64,000 nucleotides of DNA from Aromatoleum toluolicum (GCF_012911005.2 NZ_WTVS01000019.1:1-64000); one strand, 5' to 3'. Positions 49,937-62,372 are shown, numbered from the stretch's first letter. A program made the numbers and translations. Notes: generated by a model not told the origin, from the sequence alone.

Positions 49937-51544
49937 ATGATTGAAGTGCTGCAGGCATTGGGCGACGGCAATCCTGCGATCAGCCTAGCGCCCCTGTTCG
50001 ACGCGATGCTCGAAGGAGTCGTCGTGCGAGATGCGCATGGTCGGGTCGTCGGCTGCAATCGCATGGCCCGCCGCATCCTCGGGTTGCCGTCGGGCGATCT
50101 TCTCGCCGGAGGCTTGCTGGCTCCGATGCCCGACTATCTCCGGGAGGATGATTCCATCCTTCGGCTCGATGAGCACCCGGCCAACCTGACCTTGTCCAGT
50201 GGCGAAGCCTTGCACGGAGTCGTGCTCGGTGTCGTGCGTGCCGCTGGGGAGATCTGCTGGATCAACCTGAACAGCCAGCCTCTGCGTGACACCGACGGAG
50301 CGCTCGTGGGCGTTGTCGAGACATTTGCGGATATCACGCCGATGAAGAGCGCGCAGGCGGCATTGCGCGCAGCCGAGGCGCACAATCGCACGCTCGCTGC
50401 GGCGATCGCGCAGGCGGGCTGCGCTGTTGTCGTAACCGATCGCCACGGTCGCATCGAATATGTCAATCCGGCGTGCTGCAGGGCGTACGGGTATGCGGAG
50501 GAGGAGCTGCTCGGCGCAAAGCCGAGCATCTTCAAGTCCGGTGAAACATCTGCCGAGGTCTATGCCGAACTGTGGCAGACGATACTGGCGGGAAGGGTGT
50601 GGTGCGGCGAATTGTCGAACCGCAGCCGTGACGGCTGCCTCATCCGCGAGTCTGTTTCCGTTGCGCCGCTCCGTGACGAGGCGGGCGTCGTGCGTCATTT
50701 TGTTGCCGTCAAGGAAGACATTACCCAAATGCGCGCCGAAGAGCGGCGGCGCCACGAGTTGTTCGAACGTGTCGCACGGCTCGAGCGCATGGAACTCGTC
50801 GCTACCTTGTCGAGTGGAATTGCCCACGATTTCAACAACGTCCTGGTTGCGATCCTCGGCTATTCGGAGCTGGCCGACGCGCATCTGAAGGTCGATGGCC
50901 GCCTGCCCCGCGTCGAGGGCTATATCGACGAAATCCGCATCGCAGGCAATCGCGCGCGTGGGCTCATCCAGCAACTTCTGGATTTCAGTCGCAGCGGTAC
51001 CGCACAGCCGAGACTGACGCAACTCGAGTCGGTCGGTCGCGAAGCGGTCGGCCTGCTGCGCGCGACATTGCCCGACTCCGTGGCGGTGATCGACGAGATC
51101 GAGCGCGACCTGCCCGCCCTGTCAGTGGATCCGGCGCACGTATACCAGATCATCATGAATCTCCTCGTCAATGCGCGCGATGCAGTCAATGGGCGCGGCA
51201 CGATCCGTGTCGGCGCGCGCAGGGTGCTCGCTGCCGATTGCCCGGTCTGTGCGTCGTGTCGCCGCGAGTTCGACGGCGAATTCATCGTTCTGTCTGTCTC
51301 TGACAACGGTTGCGGCATTCCCCTGTCGAACCGATCGCGCCTGTTCGAACCCTTTTTCACGACGAAGGAGCCGGGGCGTGGTACCGGAATGGGCCTGCCC
51401 GTCGTACATGGCATGACGCATCTCTACGACGGGCATGTCCGGATCGAGTCGGAGCCCGGGGGCGGTACTCGCGTGGAGGTGCTGCTGCCCGTCGTCCTGA
51501 CGCAGGTTCCCGGCATAGACAGTCCGACGGCCCTGGGCGCTTAG
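49937..51544 (+). CDS. Soluble PAS-PAS histidine kinase, copy 1
   Basis: A 535-residue cytosolic kinase without membrane helices. PAS1 (about 17-137), PAS2 (about 150-268), a short coiled region, then the H box SSGIAHDFNNVL with His297, and an HATPase domain with MNLLVNARDAV (N box), VSDNGCGI (G1) and GTGMGL (G2). Between N and G1 boxes lies CPVCASC (Cys435, 438, 441), an uncommon insertion. It aligns residue for residue with the next kinase. The divergent FixJ-type regulator is the likely target. Signal unknown; a cytosolic redox or aromatic-ligand signal is plausible. Confidence 0.9.
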   Translation: MIEVLQALGDGNPAISLAPLFDAMLEGVVVRDAHGRVVGCNRMARRILGLPSGDLLAGGLLAPMPDYLREDDSILRLDEHPANLTLSSGEALHGVVLGVVRAAGEICWINLNSQPLRDTDGALVGVVETFADITPMKSAQAALRAAEAHNRTLAAAIAQAGCAVVVTDRHGRIEYVNPACCRAYGYAEEELLGAKPSIFKSGETSAEVYAELWQTILAGRVWCGELSNRSRDGCLIRESVSVAPLRDEAGVVRHFVAVKEDITQMRAEERRRHELFERVARLERMELVATLSSGIAHDFNNVLVAILGYSELADAHLKVDGRLPRVEGYIDEIRIAGNRARGLIQQLLDFSRSGTAQPRLTQLESVGREAVGLLRATLPDSVAVIDEIERDLPALSVDPAHVYQIIMNLLVNARDAVNGRGTIRVGARRVLAADCPVCASCRREFDGEFIVLSVSDNGCGIPLSNRSRLFEPFFTTKEPGRGTGMGLPVVHGMTHLYDGHVRIESEPGGGTRVEVLLPVVLTQVPGIDSPTALGA

Positions 51545-51812
51545 GCTTCCTCGCAGGGCGCACGGAGTGTGGTCGTGCGCACGCGACGCGTTCTGGCTCC
51601 GAGGGGGCGGTAGTCGCGCCGCGTAGCAGTCGGGTGCCCGCACCGAACTGACCTCGTGCGGTGACGTTGCCTTCGCGATGTCGACCGTTGCCCGGATCTC
51701 CGGTCGTCTCTTGATAGAGGCCTGCCAAGGAAGCGATTCGGCGTGTCAGGCGCGTTGGGGCGGTGTGGATTGTGTCGCTGAAATTCGAGTGGATGTGATC
51801 GTATGCGGAACG

Positions 51813-51818
51813 TATAAT
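51813..51818 (+). promoter_or_regulatory. -10 element before the second PAS kinase
   Basis: A perfect TATAAT in the otherwise GC-rich 301-base gap after kinase 1. It lies 28 bases before the ATG at 51846. The -35 (TGGATG, 51790-51795) is poor. It shows that kinase 2 can be expressed separately and argues against the longer open frame starting at 51678. Confidence 0.5.
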
Positions 51819-51845
51819 CGAATTTCCAGACCGATAATGCGCGCG

Positions 51846-53432
51846 ATGGCCGACGAGTTGCGGTTCCTGCTACAGACGAGGGGGCAGGACGATCTGTCCC
51901 CCCTGTTTGATGTGATGCTCGAAGGTGTCGTCGTGCGCGACGGCGCCGGGCGAATCATCGCCTGCAACCGCACGGCGCAACAGATATACGGGCTTTCGGC
52001 CGGGGAGCTGGAAGGGCAGACTGCCGCGACACTCCCTGTCGCCTTTCTACACGAGGACGGCTCGCCGTGTCCGCCCGAGCGCCATCCGGCAATGGTCACG
52101 CTCCGTACCGGACAGCCCCAGCGCGGCGTTGTCATGGGCATTGCCCATTCCGGGCGCGAAGCGGTGTGGATCCAGGTTAACAGTCAGCCGATTGCCGATA
52201 CGACGGGCCGGATCACGTCCGTGATCACCAGTTTCGCGGACATCACGCCCATCAAGCGTGCGGAGGATGCGCTACGGGCGAGCGAGGTGCGCAACCGGAC
52301 CCTTGCCGAAGCGATCGCGCAGTCCGGCTGCTCGGTCCTTATTACGGATAAGGACGGGCGCATCGAATACGTGAATCCCGCCTGCTGCAAGGCCTACGGT
52401 TATACCGAGGACGAGCTGATCGGGGCGCGGCCGAGCATTTTCAAGTCCGGCGAAACGACGCACGAGGAGTACGCAAGCCTGTGGCGCACGATTCTCGCCG
52501 GAGAGACCTGGCGCGGCGAGATGTCGAATCGCAGCCGCGACGGTCGGTTGATCCGCGAGGCGGTATCCGTGTCGCCGGTGCGGGACGAGCGCGGCGAGGT
52601 CCGTCATTTCGTCGCGCTGAAGGAAGACATCACGCAGCTGCGCGAGGACGAACGCCGACGCCATGAGCTGTTCGAGCGCGTCGCGCGGCTCGAGCGCATG
52701 GAACTCGTTGCCACCCTGGCGGGCGGCATCGCGCACGATTTCAATAACGTCCTCGCTGCCATCCTCGGCTACTCGCAGCTCGCGGCCACGCAGCTCAAAC
52801 AGGACGGCGGGCAGGCGCGCGTGCTGAAGTACGTCGAGGAGATCCGCTCGGCCGGCCAGCGTGCGCGGGAACTGATCCAGCAACTCCTGAGTTTCCGCCG
52901 CGGCGGCGCGGTGCAGCCGGGGAGTTCCGAACTTGCCGTGATCGGCCGTGAGGCGGTGGGCCTGCTGCGCGCGACCCTGCCGGATACGCTTGCGGTGGTT
53001 GCCGAAATCGACCCCGACCTGCCGCGGCTCTCCGTCGATCCGGCGCATCTCCATCAGATCATGATGAACCTGCTGATCAATGCGCGCGACGCGATCGCCG
53101 GCATCGGCACGATTCGCCTGACGGCCCGCCGCGCGTCCTTCGAGGGCACGCAGCGTTGCGACTCCTGTGGTCACGAGTTCAGGGGGAGTTATGTGGCGAT
53201 CACGGTGACGGACGTAGGAGTAGGGATCGCGCCCGAGCACCGCGAGAAACTGTTCGAGCCGTTCTTCACGACCAAGGATGTCGGTCAGGGTACCGGCATG
53301 GGGTTGGCCGTCGTGCACACGATGACCCACCTGTACGACGGCCACGTCCGCGTTGAATCCGAGCCCGGCAAGGGCACCGCCGTGCAGGTCGTGCTGCCGG
53401 TGCGGCTGCTCCAGGAGGGGGCGACCGCGTAG
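51846..53432 (+). CDS. Soluble PAS-PAS histidine kinase, copy 2
   Basis: A 528-residue paralogue of the preceding kinase, colinear without gaps for about 518 residues and roughly 60-65% identical in blocks compared by eye. His297 lies in GGIAHDFNNVL, the N box in MNLLINARDAI, and the G2 box in GTGMGLAVV. The insertion keeps two of the cysteines as CDSC (Cys438, Cys441). ATG 51846 was chosen because it makes the two proteins start in register and lies after the TATAAT; ATG 51837 is possible. Probable partner is the divergent FixJ-type regulator. Confidence 0.9.
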   Translation: MADELRFLLQTRGQDDLSPLFDVMLEGVVVRDGAGRIIACNRTAQQIYGLSAGELEGQTAATLPVAFLHEDGSPCPPERHPAMVTLRTGQPQRGVVMGIAHSGREAVWIQVNSQPIADTTGRITSVITSFADITPIKRAEDALRASEVRNRTLAEAIAQSGCSVLITDKDGRIEYVNPACCKAYGYTEDELIGARPSIFKSGETTHEEYASLWRTILAGETWRGEMSNRSRDGRLIREAVSVSPVRDERGEVRHFVALKEDITQLREDERRRHELFERVARLERMELVATLAGGIAHDFNNVLAAILGYSQLAATQLKQDGGQARVLKYVEEIRSAGQRARELIQQLLSFRRGGAVQPGSSELAVIGREAVGLLRATLPDTLAVVAEIDPDLPRLSVDPAHLHQIMMNLLINARDAIAGIGTIRLTARRASFEGTQRCDSCGHEFRGSYVAITVTDVGVGIAPEHREKLFEPFFTTKDVGQGTGMGLAVVHTMTHLYDGHVRVESEPGKGTAVQVVLPVRLLQEGATA

Positions 53433-53441
53433 TGCCGGACC

Positions 53442-53825
53442 TCAGTGCAGCACGCGCGGCATCGCCAGCACGAAGGCCGGAATCTCGGCGTCGAAGCGGT
53501 GTCCGTCCGCTGCGACCATCTGGTAGCTGCCCTGCATCGTGCCGACCGGCGTTTCGAGCACCGAGCCGCTCGAATAGCTGAACTGCTCGCCGGGGGCGAG
53601 CGCCGGCTGTTCGCCGATCACCCCCTGGCCGCGCACCTCCTGCACTTTTCCAGCGCCATCCGTGATGATCCAGTGGCGGCTGAGGAGTTGTGCCCCGACG
53701 GTGCCGACGTTGCTGATCGTGATGTGGTAGGCGAACACGTAGCGGTCTTCCTCCGGCGCAGACTGGCCCGGTACGTATTCCGCCGCCGCGGTAACCTTGA
53801 TCCGGTATTTTTCCGATTCGCTCAT
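53442..53825 (-). CDS. apaG: ApaG/CorD family protein
   Basis: A 127-residue single-domain protein of immunoglobulin-like beta fold. RYVFAYHITISNVGTVGAQLLSRHWIITDGAGKVQEVRGQGVIGEQP and YSSGSVLETPVGTMQGSYQMV are the conserved ApaG blocks. The bacterial protein is linked genetically to metal and dinucleotide homeostasis, but its biochemical role is unsettled. It lies convergent to kinase 2 and divergent from purB, not in the ksgA-apaH operon known from enterobacteria. Confidence 0.94.
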   Translation of the reverse strand: MSESEKYRIKVTAAAEYVPGQSAPEEDRYVFAYHITISNVGTVGAQLLSRHWIITDGAGKVQEVRGQGVIGEQPALAPGEQFSYSSGSVLETPVGTMQGSYQMVAADGHRFDAEIPAFVLAMPRVLH

Positions 53826-53845
53826 TGACGGAGTCTCTCAGGTAG

Positions 53846-55300
<1,455 letters not shown>

Positions 55301-55390
55301 GCGTCGGCCGGCCGCGGCCGGCACGGTCCCTGACGACGAACCCCACCTGCGGGTGGCGTTTCCATTGCAATAACGGAAAGGAAGCCAGGA

Positions 55391-55708
55391 ATGGCGTTTG
55401 CCGACAATCTCAAGCAGTTGCCCAAGGTGTCGCACCTTGCGGCGCTCAACCTCCTCGACGCCGAAGGCGCGGTCGTCGCGACGATCGAGAACAAGCCCGG
55501 TCAGGCCGGTTCGCTGGCGGTGTACAACCACCTCGCGCAGCTCTACGGTTCGATCAGTGCCGAGGCGGCGAAGAAGGGGCTGGAACTGTACGCGGAGCAC
55601 ACCGAGGACGCGCGCCTGAATCCGGGCAGGCATCCGAACATCGACCGGCTGATCGGAATCATCGAGCGCGGCGAGGTGCTGCGCGTGAAGCAGGTGTTTG
55701 CGGTCTGA
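55391..55708 (+). CDS. DUF2322-type small protein
   Basis: A 105-residue soluble protein. FADNLKQLPKVSHLAALNLLDAEGAVVATIENKPGQAGSLAVYNHLAQLYG, then AAKKGLELYAEHTEDARLNPGRHPNIDRL. I assign it to the DUF2322 family with moderate confidence from this pattern; function unknown. ATG 55391 has GGAAAGGA upstream. It follows purB by 90 bases that include hairpin-forming sequence, so it may have its own transcript. Confidence 0.8.
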   Translation: MAFADNLKQLPKVSHLAALNLLDAEGAVVATIENKPGQAGSLAVYNHLAQLYGSISAEAAKKGLELYAEHTEDARLNPGRHPNIDRLIGIIERGEVLRVKQVFAV

Positions 55709-55762
55709 GCGGACTCCGGCAGACAGCGGCAAGCTGGAGCGCCTTGGGCGTGCCCGCGCGCT

Positions 55763-56383
55763 TCAGGCGCCGCCCAGACCGAAGAAGTCGCGAATGCCCA
55801 GCATGCCGATCTGGAAGCCAATGGCGACCAGGATCAGGCCCATGAAGCGGGTGAAGATGCGTTCGACGCGCGGCGTGGCGAGGCGCTGGCGCACGAGCGC
55901 GAGGCGCAGCGTCGCCCACAGCACCGCCGCGGTCGCAACCGACGCGAGCAGTGCGACGACCGGGAGGTAGAGGCGGGATGGGTAGGCGACCGACAGCGTG
56001 ATCGCGGTCGTGATCGCGCCCGGACCGGCAATCAGCGGCATCGCGAAGGGGACGACGATGCGGTCCTCGGCGTCCTCGGGCGAAGCCTCGTCGCGCTGGA
56101 TGCCGCTGGGACTGCCGCGCAGCATGTCGAGGCCGACGAGGATGATGACGAGGCCGCCGGCGGTGCGGAAGGCATCGAGCGAGATGCCGAAGAGTTCGAG
56201 GATGTAGCGTCCGCCGATCGCTGCGCCGGCGAGGATCGCCAGCACGGCCATCGCGGCCTGGCCGGCAGCGCGGCGCCGCGCCGCGGCGGGCATGCCGGCG
56301 ACGATGCCGAGGAACATCGGCGCGGCGATGATCGGGTTCGTGATCGCCAGAAGGCTGACGAAGGCCTGCAGGAACTCGTTCAT
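55763..56383 (-). CDS. MarC family inner-membrane protein
   Basis: A 206-residue polytopic protein with six hydrophobic helices. FVSLLAITNPIIAAPMFLGI is the typical start, FGISLDAFRTAGGLVIILVGLDML the middle, and VPFAMPLIAGPGAITTAITL the best-conserved block. MarC/YhgN proteins have no proven transport substrate. It is 19 bases upstream (in transcription order downstream) of secF, so it may be the last gene of the yajC-secD-secF transcript. Confidence 0.9.
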   Translation of the reverse strand: MNEFLQAFVSLLAITNPIIAAPMFLGIVAGMPAAARRRAAGQAAMAVLAILAGAAIGGRYILELFGISLDAFRTAGGLVIILVGLDMLRGSPSGIQRDEASPEDAEDRIVVPFAMPLIAGPGAITTAITLSVAYPSRLYLPVVALLASVATAAVLWATLRLALVRQRLATPRVERIFTRFMGLILVAIGFQIGMLGIRDFFGLGGA

Positions 56384-56402
56384 CGCCGCGGTGGAACGGG
56401 GG

Positions 56403-57332
56403 TCAGACGACCGCCTCTTCCTTTTCCTTCTTCGGCTTCATGAACTGTTCGCGCGAAACGCCCAGCCACATCACGAGCGGGCTCGCGACCAGCACCGAGG
56501 AGTAGATGCCGAAGAGGATGCCGATGGTCAGCGCCATCGCGAAGTAGTGCAGGGTCTCGCCGCCGAAGAGCAGCATCGCCAGCACCATCATCTGCGTGCT
56601 GCCGTGGGTGATGACGGTACGCGAGATCGTCGACGTGATCGCGTGGTCGAGCACTTCCGGCGTCGTCATGCCGCGCTTCTTCTTGAAGGTCTCGCGCACG
56701 CGGTCGAACACGACGACCGACTCGTTGACCGAGTAGCCGAGCACCGCGAGCACCGCTGCCAGCACCGGCAGGGAGAATTCCCACTGGAAGAAGGCGAAGA
56801 AGCCCAGGATGATCACGACGTCGTGCAGGTTGGCGATGATCGCGGACACCGCGAAGCGCCACTCGAAGCGCATCGCGAGGTACACGACGATGCCGAAGAT
56901 CACCAGCAGCAGCGCCATCGCGCCGTCCGAGGCGAGTTCCTTGCCGACCTGCGGGCCGACGAATTCGACGCGCCGCAGTTCCGGTGCGCCGCCCACGGAC
57001 TGCAGCGTCGCCATCGTGCGCTCGGACACCTTGGTGGTGTCGAGATCGTCGCGGTTCGGCAGGCGGATCAGCACGTCGCGCGCGCTGCCGAAGTTCTGCA
57101 CCTGGGCGTCCGGGTAGCCGCTGGTGGCGAGCGCTTTGCGGATCGGTTCCAGTTGCGGGGCCTCGGCGTAGGCGACCTCGACTAGCGTGCCGCCGGTGAA
57201 TTCCACCGACAGGTGCAGGCCGCGCGTTGCGAGGAAGAACACCGCCAGCACGAACGTGATCAACGAGATGATGTTGAACGTCAGCGCATGGCGCATGAAC
57301 GGGATGTCTTTCTTGATGCGGAAAAATTCCAT
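56403..57332 (-). CDS. secF: Protein translocase subunit SecF
   Basis: A 309-residue Sec accessory subunit. Helix 1 (about 15-35), a periplasmic domain beginning GLHLSVEFTGGTLVEVAY, then five helices (about 135-300) with VLGYSVNESVVVFDRVRE and TSTISRTVITHGSTQMMV. With SecD it uses the proton gradient to pull translocating chains out on the periplasmic side. It follows secD by 38 bases. Confidence 0.96.
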   Translation of the reverse strand: MEFFRIKKDIPFMRHALTFNIISLITFVLAVFFLATRGLHLSVEFTGGTLVEVAYAEAPQLEPIRKALATSGYPDAQVQNFGSARDVLIRLPNRDDLDTTKVSERTMATLQSVGGAPELRRVEFVGPQVGKELASDGAMALLLVIFGIVVYLAMRFEWRFAVSAIIANLHDVVIILGFFAFFQWEFSLPVLAAVLAVLGYSVNESVVVFDRVRETFKKKRGMTTPEVLDHAITSTISRTVITHGSTQMMVLAMLLFGGETLHYFAMALTIGILFGIYSSVLVASPLVMWLGVSREQFMKPKKEKEEAVV

Positions 57333-57370
57333 GATTCAGCCCTGTATTCAGCCTTGTGCGTGCGCGGCGT

Positions 57371-59230
57371 TCAGTTGCCCGGCTTCCAGATCTGCCCGAT
57401 CGACAGCGATTCGAGCTTGCGGCGGCGGCCGTAGATGAAGTTCACGAGCATGCGCGAGATCAGGATGGCACTGAACATCGAGGTCAGGATGCCCAGACAA
57501 TGCACGACCGCGAAACCACGCACCGGCCCGGAACCGAACACCAGCAGGGCGATGCCGGCGATCAGCGTCGTGACGTTGGAGTCGAGAATCGTGTCGAAAG
57601 CGCGCTCGTAGCCGGCATGGATCGCGGCCTGCGGCGAGACGCCATTGCGCAGTTCCTCGCGGATGCGCTCGTTGATCAGCACGTTCGCGTCGATCGCCAT
57701 GCCCAGCGTCAGCGCCATCGCCGCGATGCCGGGCAGCGTCAGCGTCGCCTGCAGCAGCGACAGCAAGGCGACGAGCAACAGCAGGTTGGCCGCGAGTGCG
57801 ATCACCGAGACCAGGCCGAACAGCGCGTAATAGACGCTCATGAAGATCGCAATCGCGACGAAGCCCCACAGCGTCGAGTGGAAGCCCTTCTCGATGTTTT
57901 CGGCGCCGAGGCTCGGGCCGACGGTGCGTTCCTCGATGATGTCCATCGGAGCGGCGAGGCTGCCGGCGCGCAGCAGCAGTGCGACGTCGTTCGCTTCCTG
58001 GGTCGTCATGCGGCCGGAGATCTGCACGCGTCCGCCACCGATCTCGGTGCGGATCACCGGCGCGGTCACGACCTCGCCCTTGCCCTTCTCGATCAGCAGG
58101 ATCGCCATGCGCTTGCCGACGTTCTCGCGCGTGACGTCGCGGAAGATGCGGCTGCCGGCGGCATCCAGCGTCAGATGCACCGCGGGTTCGTTGGTCTGGC
58201 CGTCGAAGCCCGGCTGCGCGTCGGTGAGACGGTCGCCGGTGAGCACGACCTGGTTGCGCACCAGGATGGGCGAGCCGCCGCGTTCGTTGTAGAGCTCCGT
58301 ACCCAGCGGCACGCTGCCCGCAAGGGCGCCTTCGAGCGCACCCGGCGTCTCGTCGACGAGGCGGACCTCGAGCGTCGCGGTGCGGCCGAGGATGTCCTTG
58401 GCCTTGGCGACGTCCTGCACGCCGGGCAGCTGCACGACGATGCGGTCGAGGCCTTGCTGCTGGATCACCGGTTCGGCGACACCGAGCTCGTTGATACGGT
58501 TGTGCAGCGTGGTGATGTTCTGCTTGATCGCGAAGTCGCGGATGTTCTTCTGTGCGTTCTGGCTCAGCGTCGCGACGAGCTTCAGGTCGTCGGCTGCATC
58601 TTCGCGGTCGGTGAGCTGCAGGTCCGCGGTGCTGGCGGAGATTGCCTTGCGCGCCGCGTCGCGCTGTGCGGCGTCACGGAAGCGCAGCAGCACGTTGTTG
58701 CCTTCACGCGTGATGCCGGCGTGGCGCACGTTCTTGTCGCGCATCAGGGTGCGCAGGTCGGCCGCGGTCGCGTCGAGGCGCTTGGTGATCGCGCCGGGCA
58801 TGTCCACCTGGAGCAGGAAATGGACTCCGCCGCGCAGGTCGAGGCCGAGGTACATCGGCAGCGCGTTGATCGCGGTGAGCCAGTTCGGCGAGGCGGACAG
58901 CAGGTTCAGCGCAACGACGTAGGACGGGTCGCGCGGGTCGGGGTTCAGGCGCTTCTCGATCGCGTCCTTCGCGCGCAGCTGCGCGTCGGTGCTGGGCACG
59001 CGCACGCGGATGCTGTTGGCGTCGATGAACAGCCCGGTGTACTCGATCCCGGCATCCCGCAGCGTCTGCTCGATCGTGCCGTTGAGGGAGGCGTCGAGCT
59101 TGAGCGTGGCTTTTCCGCTGGAGACCTGGACGGCGGGCACTTCGCCGTAGAAGTTGGGAAGGGTGTAGATCAGGCCGAGGAACAGGACCAGACCGATGAG
59201 GATGTTCTTCCAGAGCGGATAGCGGTTCAT
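57371..59230 (-). CDS. secD: Protein translocase subunit SecD
   Basis: A 619-residue subunit. MNRYPLWKNILIGLVLFLGLIYTLPNFYGE gives helix 1, then a large periplasmic region with LGLDLRGGVHFLLQVD and the P1 head, and five C-terminal helices (about 455-605) with LTLPGIAAMALTLGMAIDANVLINERIREEL carrying the conserved Asp of the proton path. Length is normal. Operon order yajC-secD-secF is conserved. Confidence 0.97.
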   Translation of the reverse strand: MNRYPLWKNILIGLVLFLGLIYTLPNFYGEVPAVQVSSGKATLKLDASLNGTIEQTLRDAGIEYTGLFIDANSIRVRVPSTDAQLRAKDAIEKRLNPDPRDPSYVVALNLLSASPNWLTAINALPMYLGLDLRGGVHFLLQVDMPGAITKRLDATAADLRTLMRDKNVRHAGITREGNNVLLRFRDAAQRDAARKAISASTADLQLTDREDAADDLKLVATLSQNAQKNIRDFAIKQNITTLHNRINELGVAEPVIQQQGLDRIVVQLPGVQDVAKAKDILGRTATLEVRLVDETPGALEGALAGSVPLGTELYNERGGSPILVRNQVVLTGDRLTDAQPGFDGQTNEPAVHLTLDAAGSRIFRDVTRENVGKRMAILLIEKGKGEVVTAPVIRTEIGGGRVQISGRMTTQEANDVALLLRAGSLAAPMDIIEERTVGPSLGAENIEKGFHSTLWGFVAIAIFMSVYYALFGLVSVIALAANLLLLVALLSLLQATLTLPGIAAMALTLGMAIDANVLINERIREELRNGVSPQAAIHAGYERAFDTILDSNVTTLIAGIALLVFGSGPVRGFAVVHCLGILTSMFSAILISRMLVNFIYGRRRKLESLSIGQIWKPGN

Positions 59231-59311
59231 GACTTGGATGGACTGGAAAGAGGAGGCGACGGAAAGTCGCGGTTGCGCAGCGCCGGCTCGGCCGGCGCAT
59301 GACGCGCGACC

Positions 59312-59638
59312 TTACAGGGTCTTCAGCGTGCCCTTCGGCAGCACGGTGGCGACGGCCTGGTTCTGCACGAGGATGTTGACGTTGTCCGCGATTTCGATGC
59401 GCAGGTAGCTGTCGCCGACCTGGGTCACGCGGCCGGCGATGCCGCCCTGAGTGACGACCTCGTCGCCCTTCGCGAGTGCGGAGACCATCGCCTTGTGTTC
59501 CTTCGCCCGCTTCATCTGCGGACGGATCATCAGGAACCACAGGACGATGAACATCAGGATCAGCGGCAGCATGCCCATCAGGCCGCCGGTGGGGTCGCCG
59601 CCGGCAGCAGCCTGGGCGTATGCGTTGGAAATGAACAC
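59312..59638 (-). CDS. yajC: Sec translocase accessory subunit YajC
   Basis: A 108-residue single-pass protein. The helix MGMLPLILMFIVLWFLMIRPQMKRAKEHK (about 21-49) and the cytoplasmic LAKGDEVVTQGGIAGRVTQVGDSYLRIEIADNVNILVQ domain are typical. The start is a GTG at 59638 with GGAG about 10 bases upstream; no better ATG exists. It heads the secD-secF transcript. Confidence 0.95.
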   Translation of the reverse strand: MFISNAYAQAAAGGDPTGGLMGMLPLILMFIVLWFLMIRPQMKRAKEHKAMVSALAKGDEVVTQGGIAGRVTQVGDSYLRIEIADNVNILVQNQAVATVLPKGTLKTL

Positions 59639-59671
59639 GGGTGAGACTCCGGTGGTTGCTTAAAGCGGCCG

Positions 59672-59680
59672 ATTATAGCA
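59672..59680 (-). promoter_or_regulatory. Extended -10 element of the yajC-secD-secF operon
   Basis: On the minus strand this reads TGCTATAAT, a perfect extended -10, 33 bases before the yajC GTG start. No good -35 is present, which extended -10 promoters can tolerate. Confidence 0.6.
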
Positions 59681-59754
59681 GCAGGCCTTGGCGCGCCTGT
59701 GGCAACCGGAAAGGGCGATCCGGTGCACTAGTTGCGATCCGCGGTCAAACAGGC

Positions 59755-59774
59755 GGCGCGGCAGGTGCCGCGCC
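59755..59774 (-). terminator. GC-rich hairpin after tgt
   Basis: GGCGCGGCA and TGCCGCGCC are adjacent perfect inverted arms (2-base centre, so about an 8-bp stem and 4-base loop). It lies 8 bases beyond the tgt stop on the minus strand. Only TGTTTG follows, so it is a weak intrinsic terminator at best. Confidence 0.45.
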
Positions 59775-59781
59775 CGGGCGC

Positions 59782-61921
<2,140 letters not shown>

Positions 61922-61969
61922 GCGCTTGCCGCTGGCTGGGGCTTTCATGGATAATGCGGCGCTTCCCGG

Positions 61970-62054
61970 GCCGGGATGGCGGAATCGGTAGACGCAGCGG
62001 ATTCAAAATCCGCCGCCGCAAGGTGTGTGGGTTCGAGTCCCACTCCCGGCACCA
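61970..62054 (+). tRNA. tRNA-Leu (anticodon CAA)
   Basis: An 85-base type II tRNA with encoded CCA. Acceptor arms GCCGGGA and TCCCGGC pair, and the anticodon arm GCGGA-TTCAAAA-TCCGC gives loop TTCAAAA and anticodon CAA. The variable arm CGCCGCAAGGTGTG and T arm GTGGGTTCGAGTCCCAC are as in leucine tRNAs. The discriminator base is A. It decodes UUG. Confidence 0.96.
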
Positions 62055-62372
62055 GTCTTTCTCCAGCGGAGAGCGCAGCAAGGTCGCGGATTCTAGCAGA
62101 GTTCGCGGGGGGCGATTGTCCGCTGCGCGGCTCCCTGCCTGTCCGATCCAGTCCGACATTCTCGCGGTGAGGCTGAGCCCGCCGAGGCGCAGCCGTGGAG
62201 TTATCCCGGGCCGCGCGGCGCTGCAACGCGCCGGAAGCAGCGAGGGCTGGCAATTTCAAGTTCTGAAAAAACTGAACGTCGTTCATTTTTGATCTTATTT
62301 TTTGGAAGTGTTCGTGCGCCCATACTTCTTCTGCGTGCCGGCGTGCCGGCTCATTACGAAGGAAATGGTGCA
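62055..62372. promoter_or_regulatory. 318-base region between tRNA-Leu and hpf
   Basis: No convincing gene is present. The first 210 bases are GC-rich with no clear signal. From 62250 the sequence turns AT-rich. TGAACG-T-CGTTCA (62273-62285) is a perfect 13-base palindrome, followed by runs of T (62285-62302) that hold TTGATC/TATTTT-like elements. The palindrome resembles a dimeric repressor operator and is 88 bases upstream of the hpf ATG. Confidence 0.45.

Noticed and set aside
51678-51845. A longer start for the second PAS kinase that would add 56 residues
   Set aside because: The extra part contains a TATAAT promoter element and has no counterpart in the gap-free paralogue.
55310-55325. 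GCCGGCCGCGGCCGGC palindrome after purB as a regulatory site
   Set aside because: A pure GC self-complement with no loop or T-tract; in this base composition it is weak evidence for either an operator or a terminator.
57356-59302. A 648-codon plus-strand frame opposite secD
   Set aside because: Shadow of secD; composition is His/Asp/Gln/Arg-rich and unlike a folded protein.
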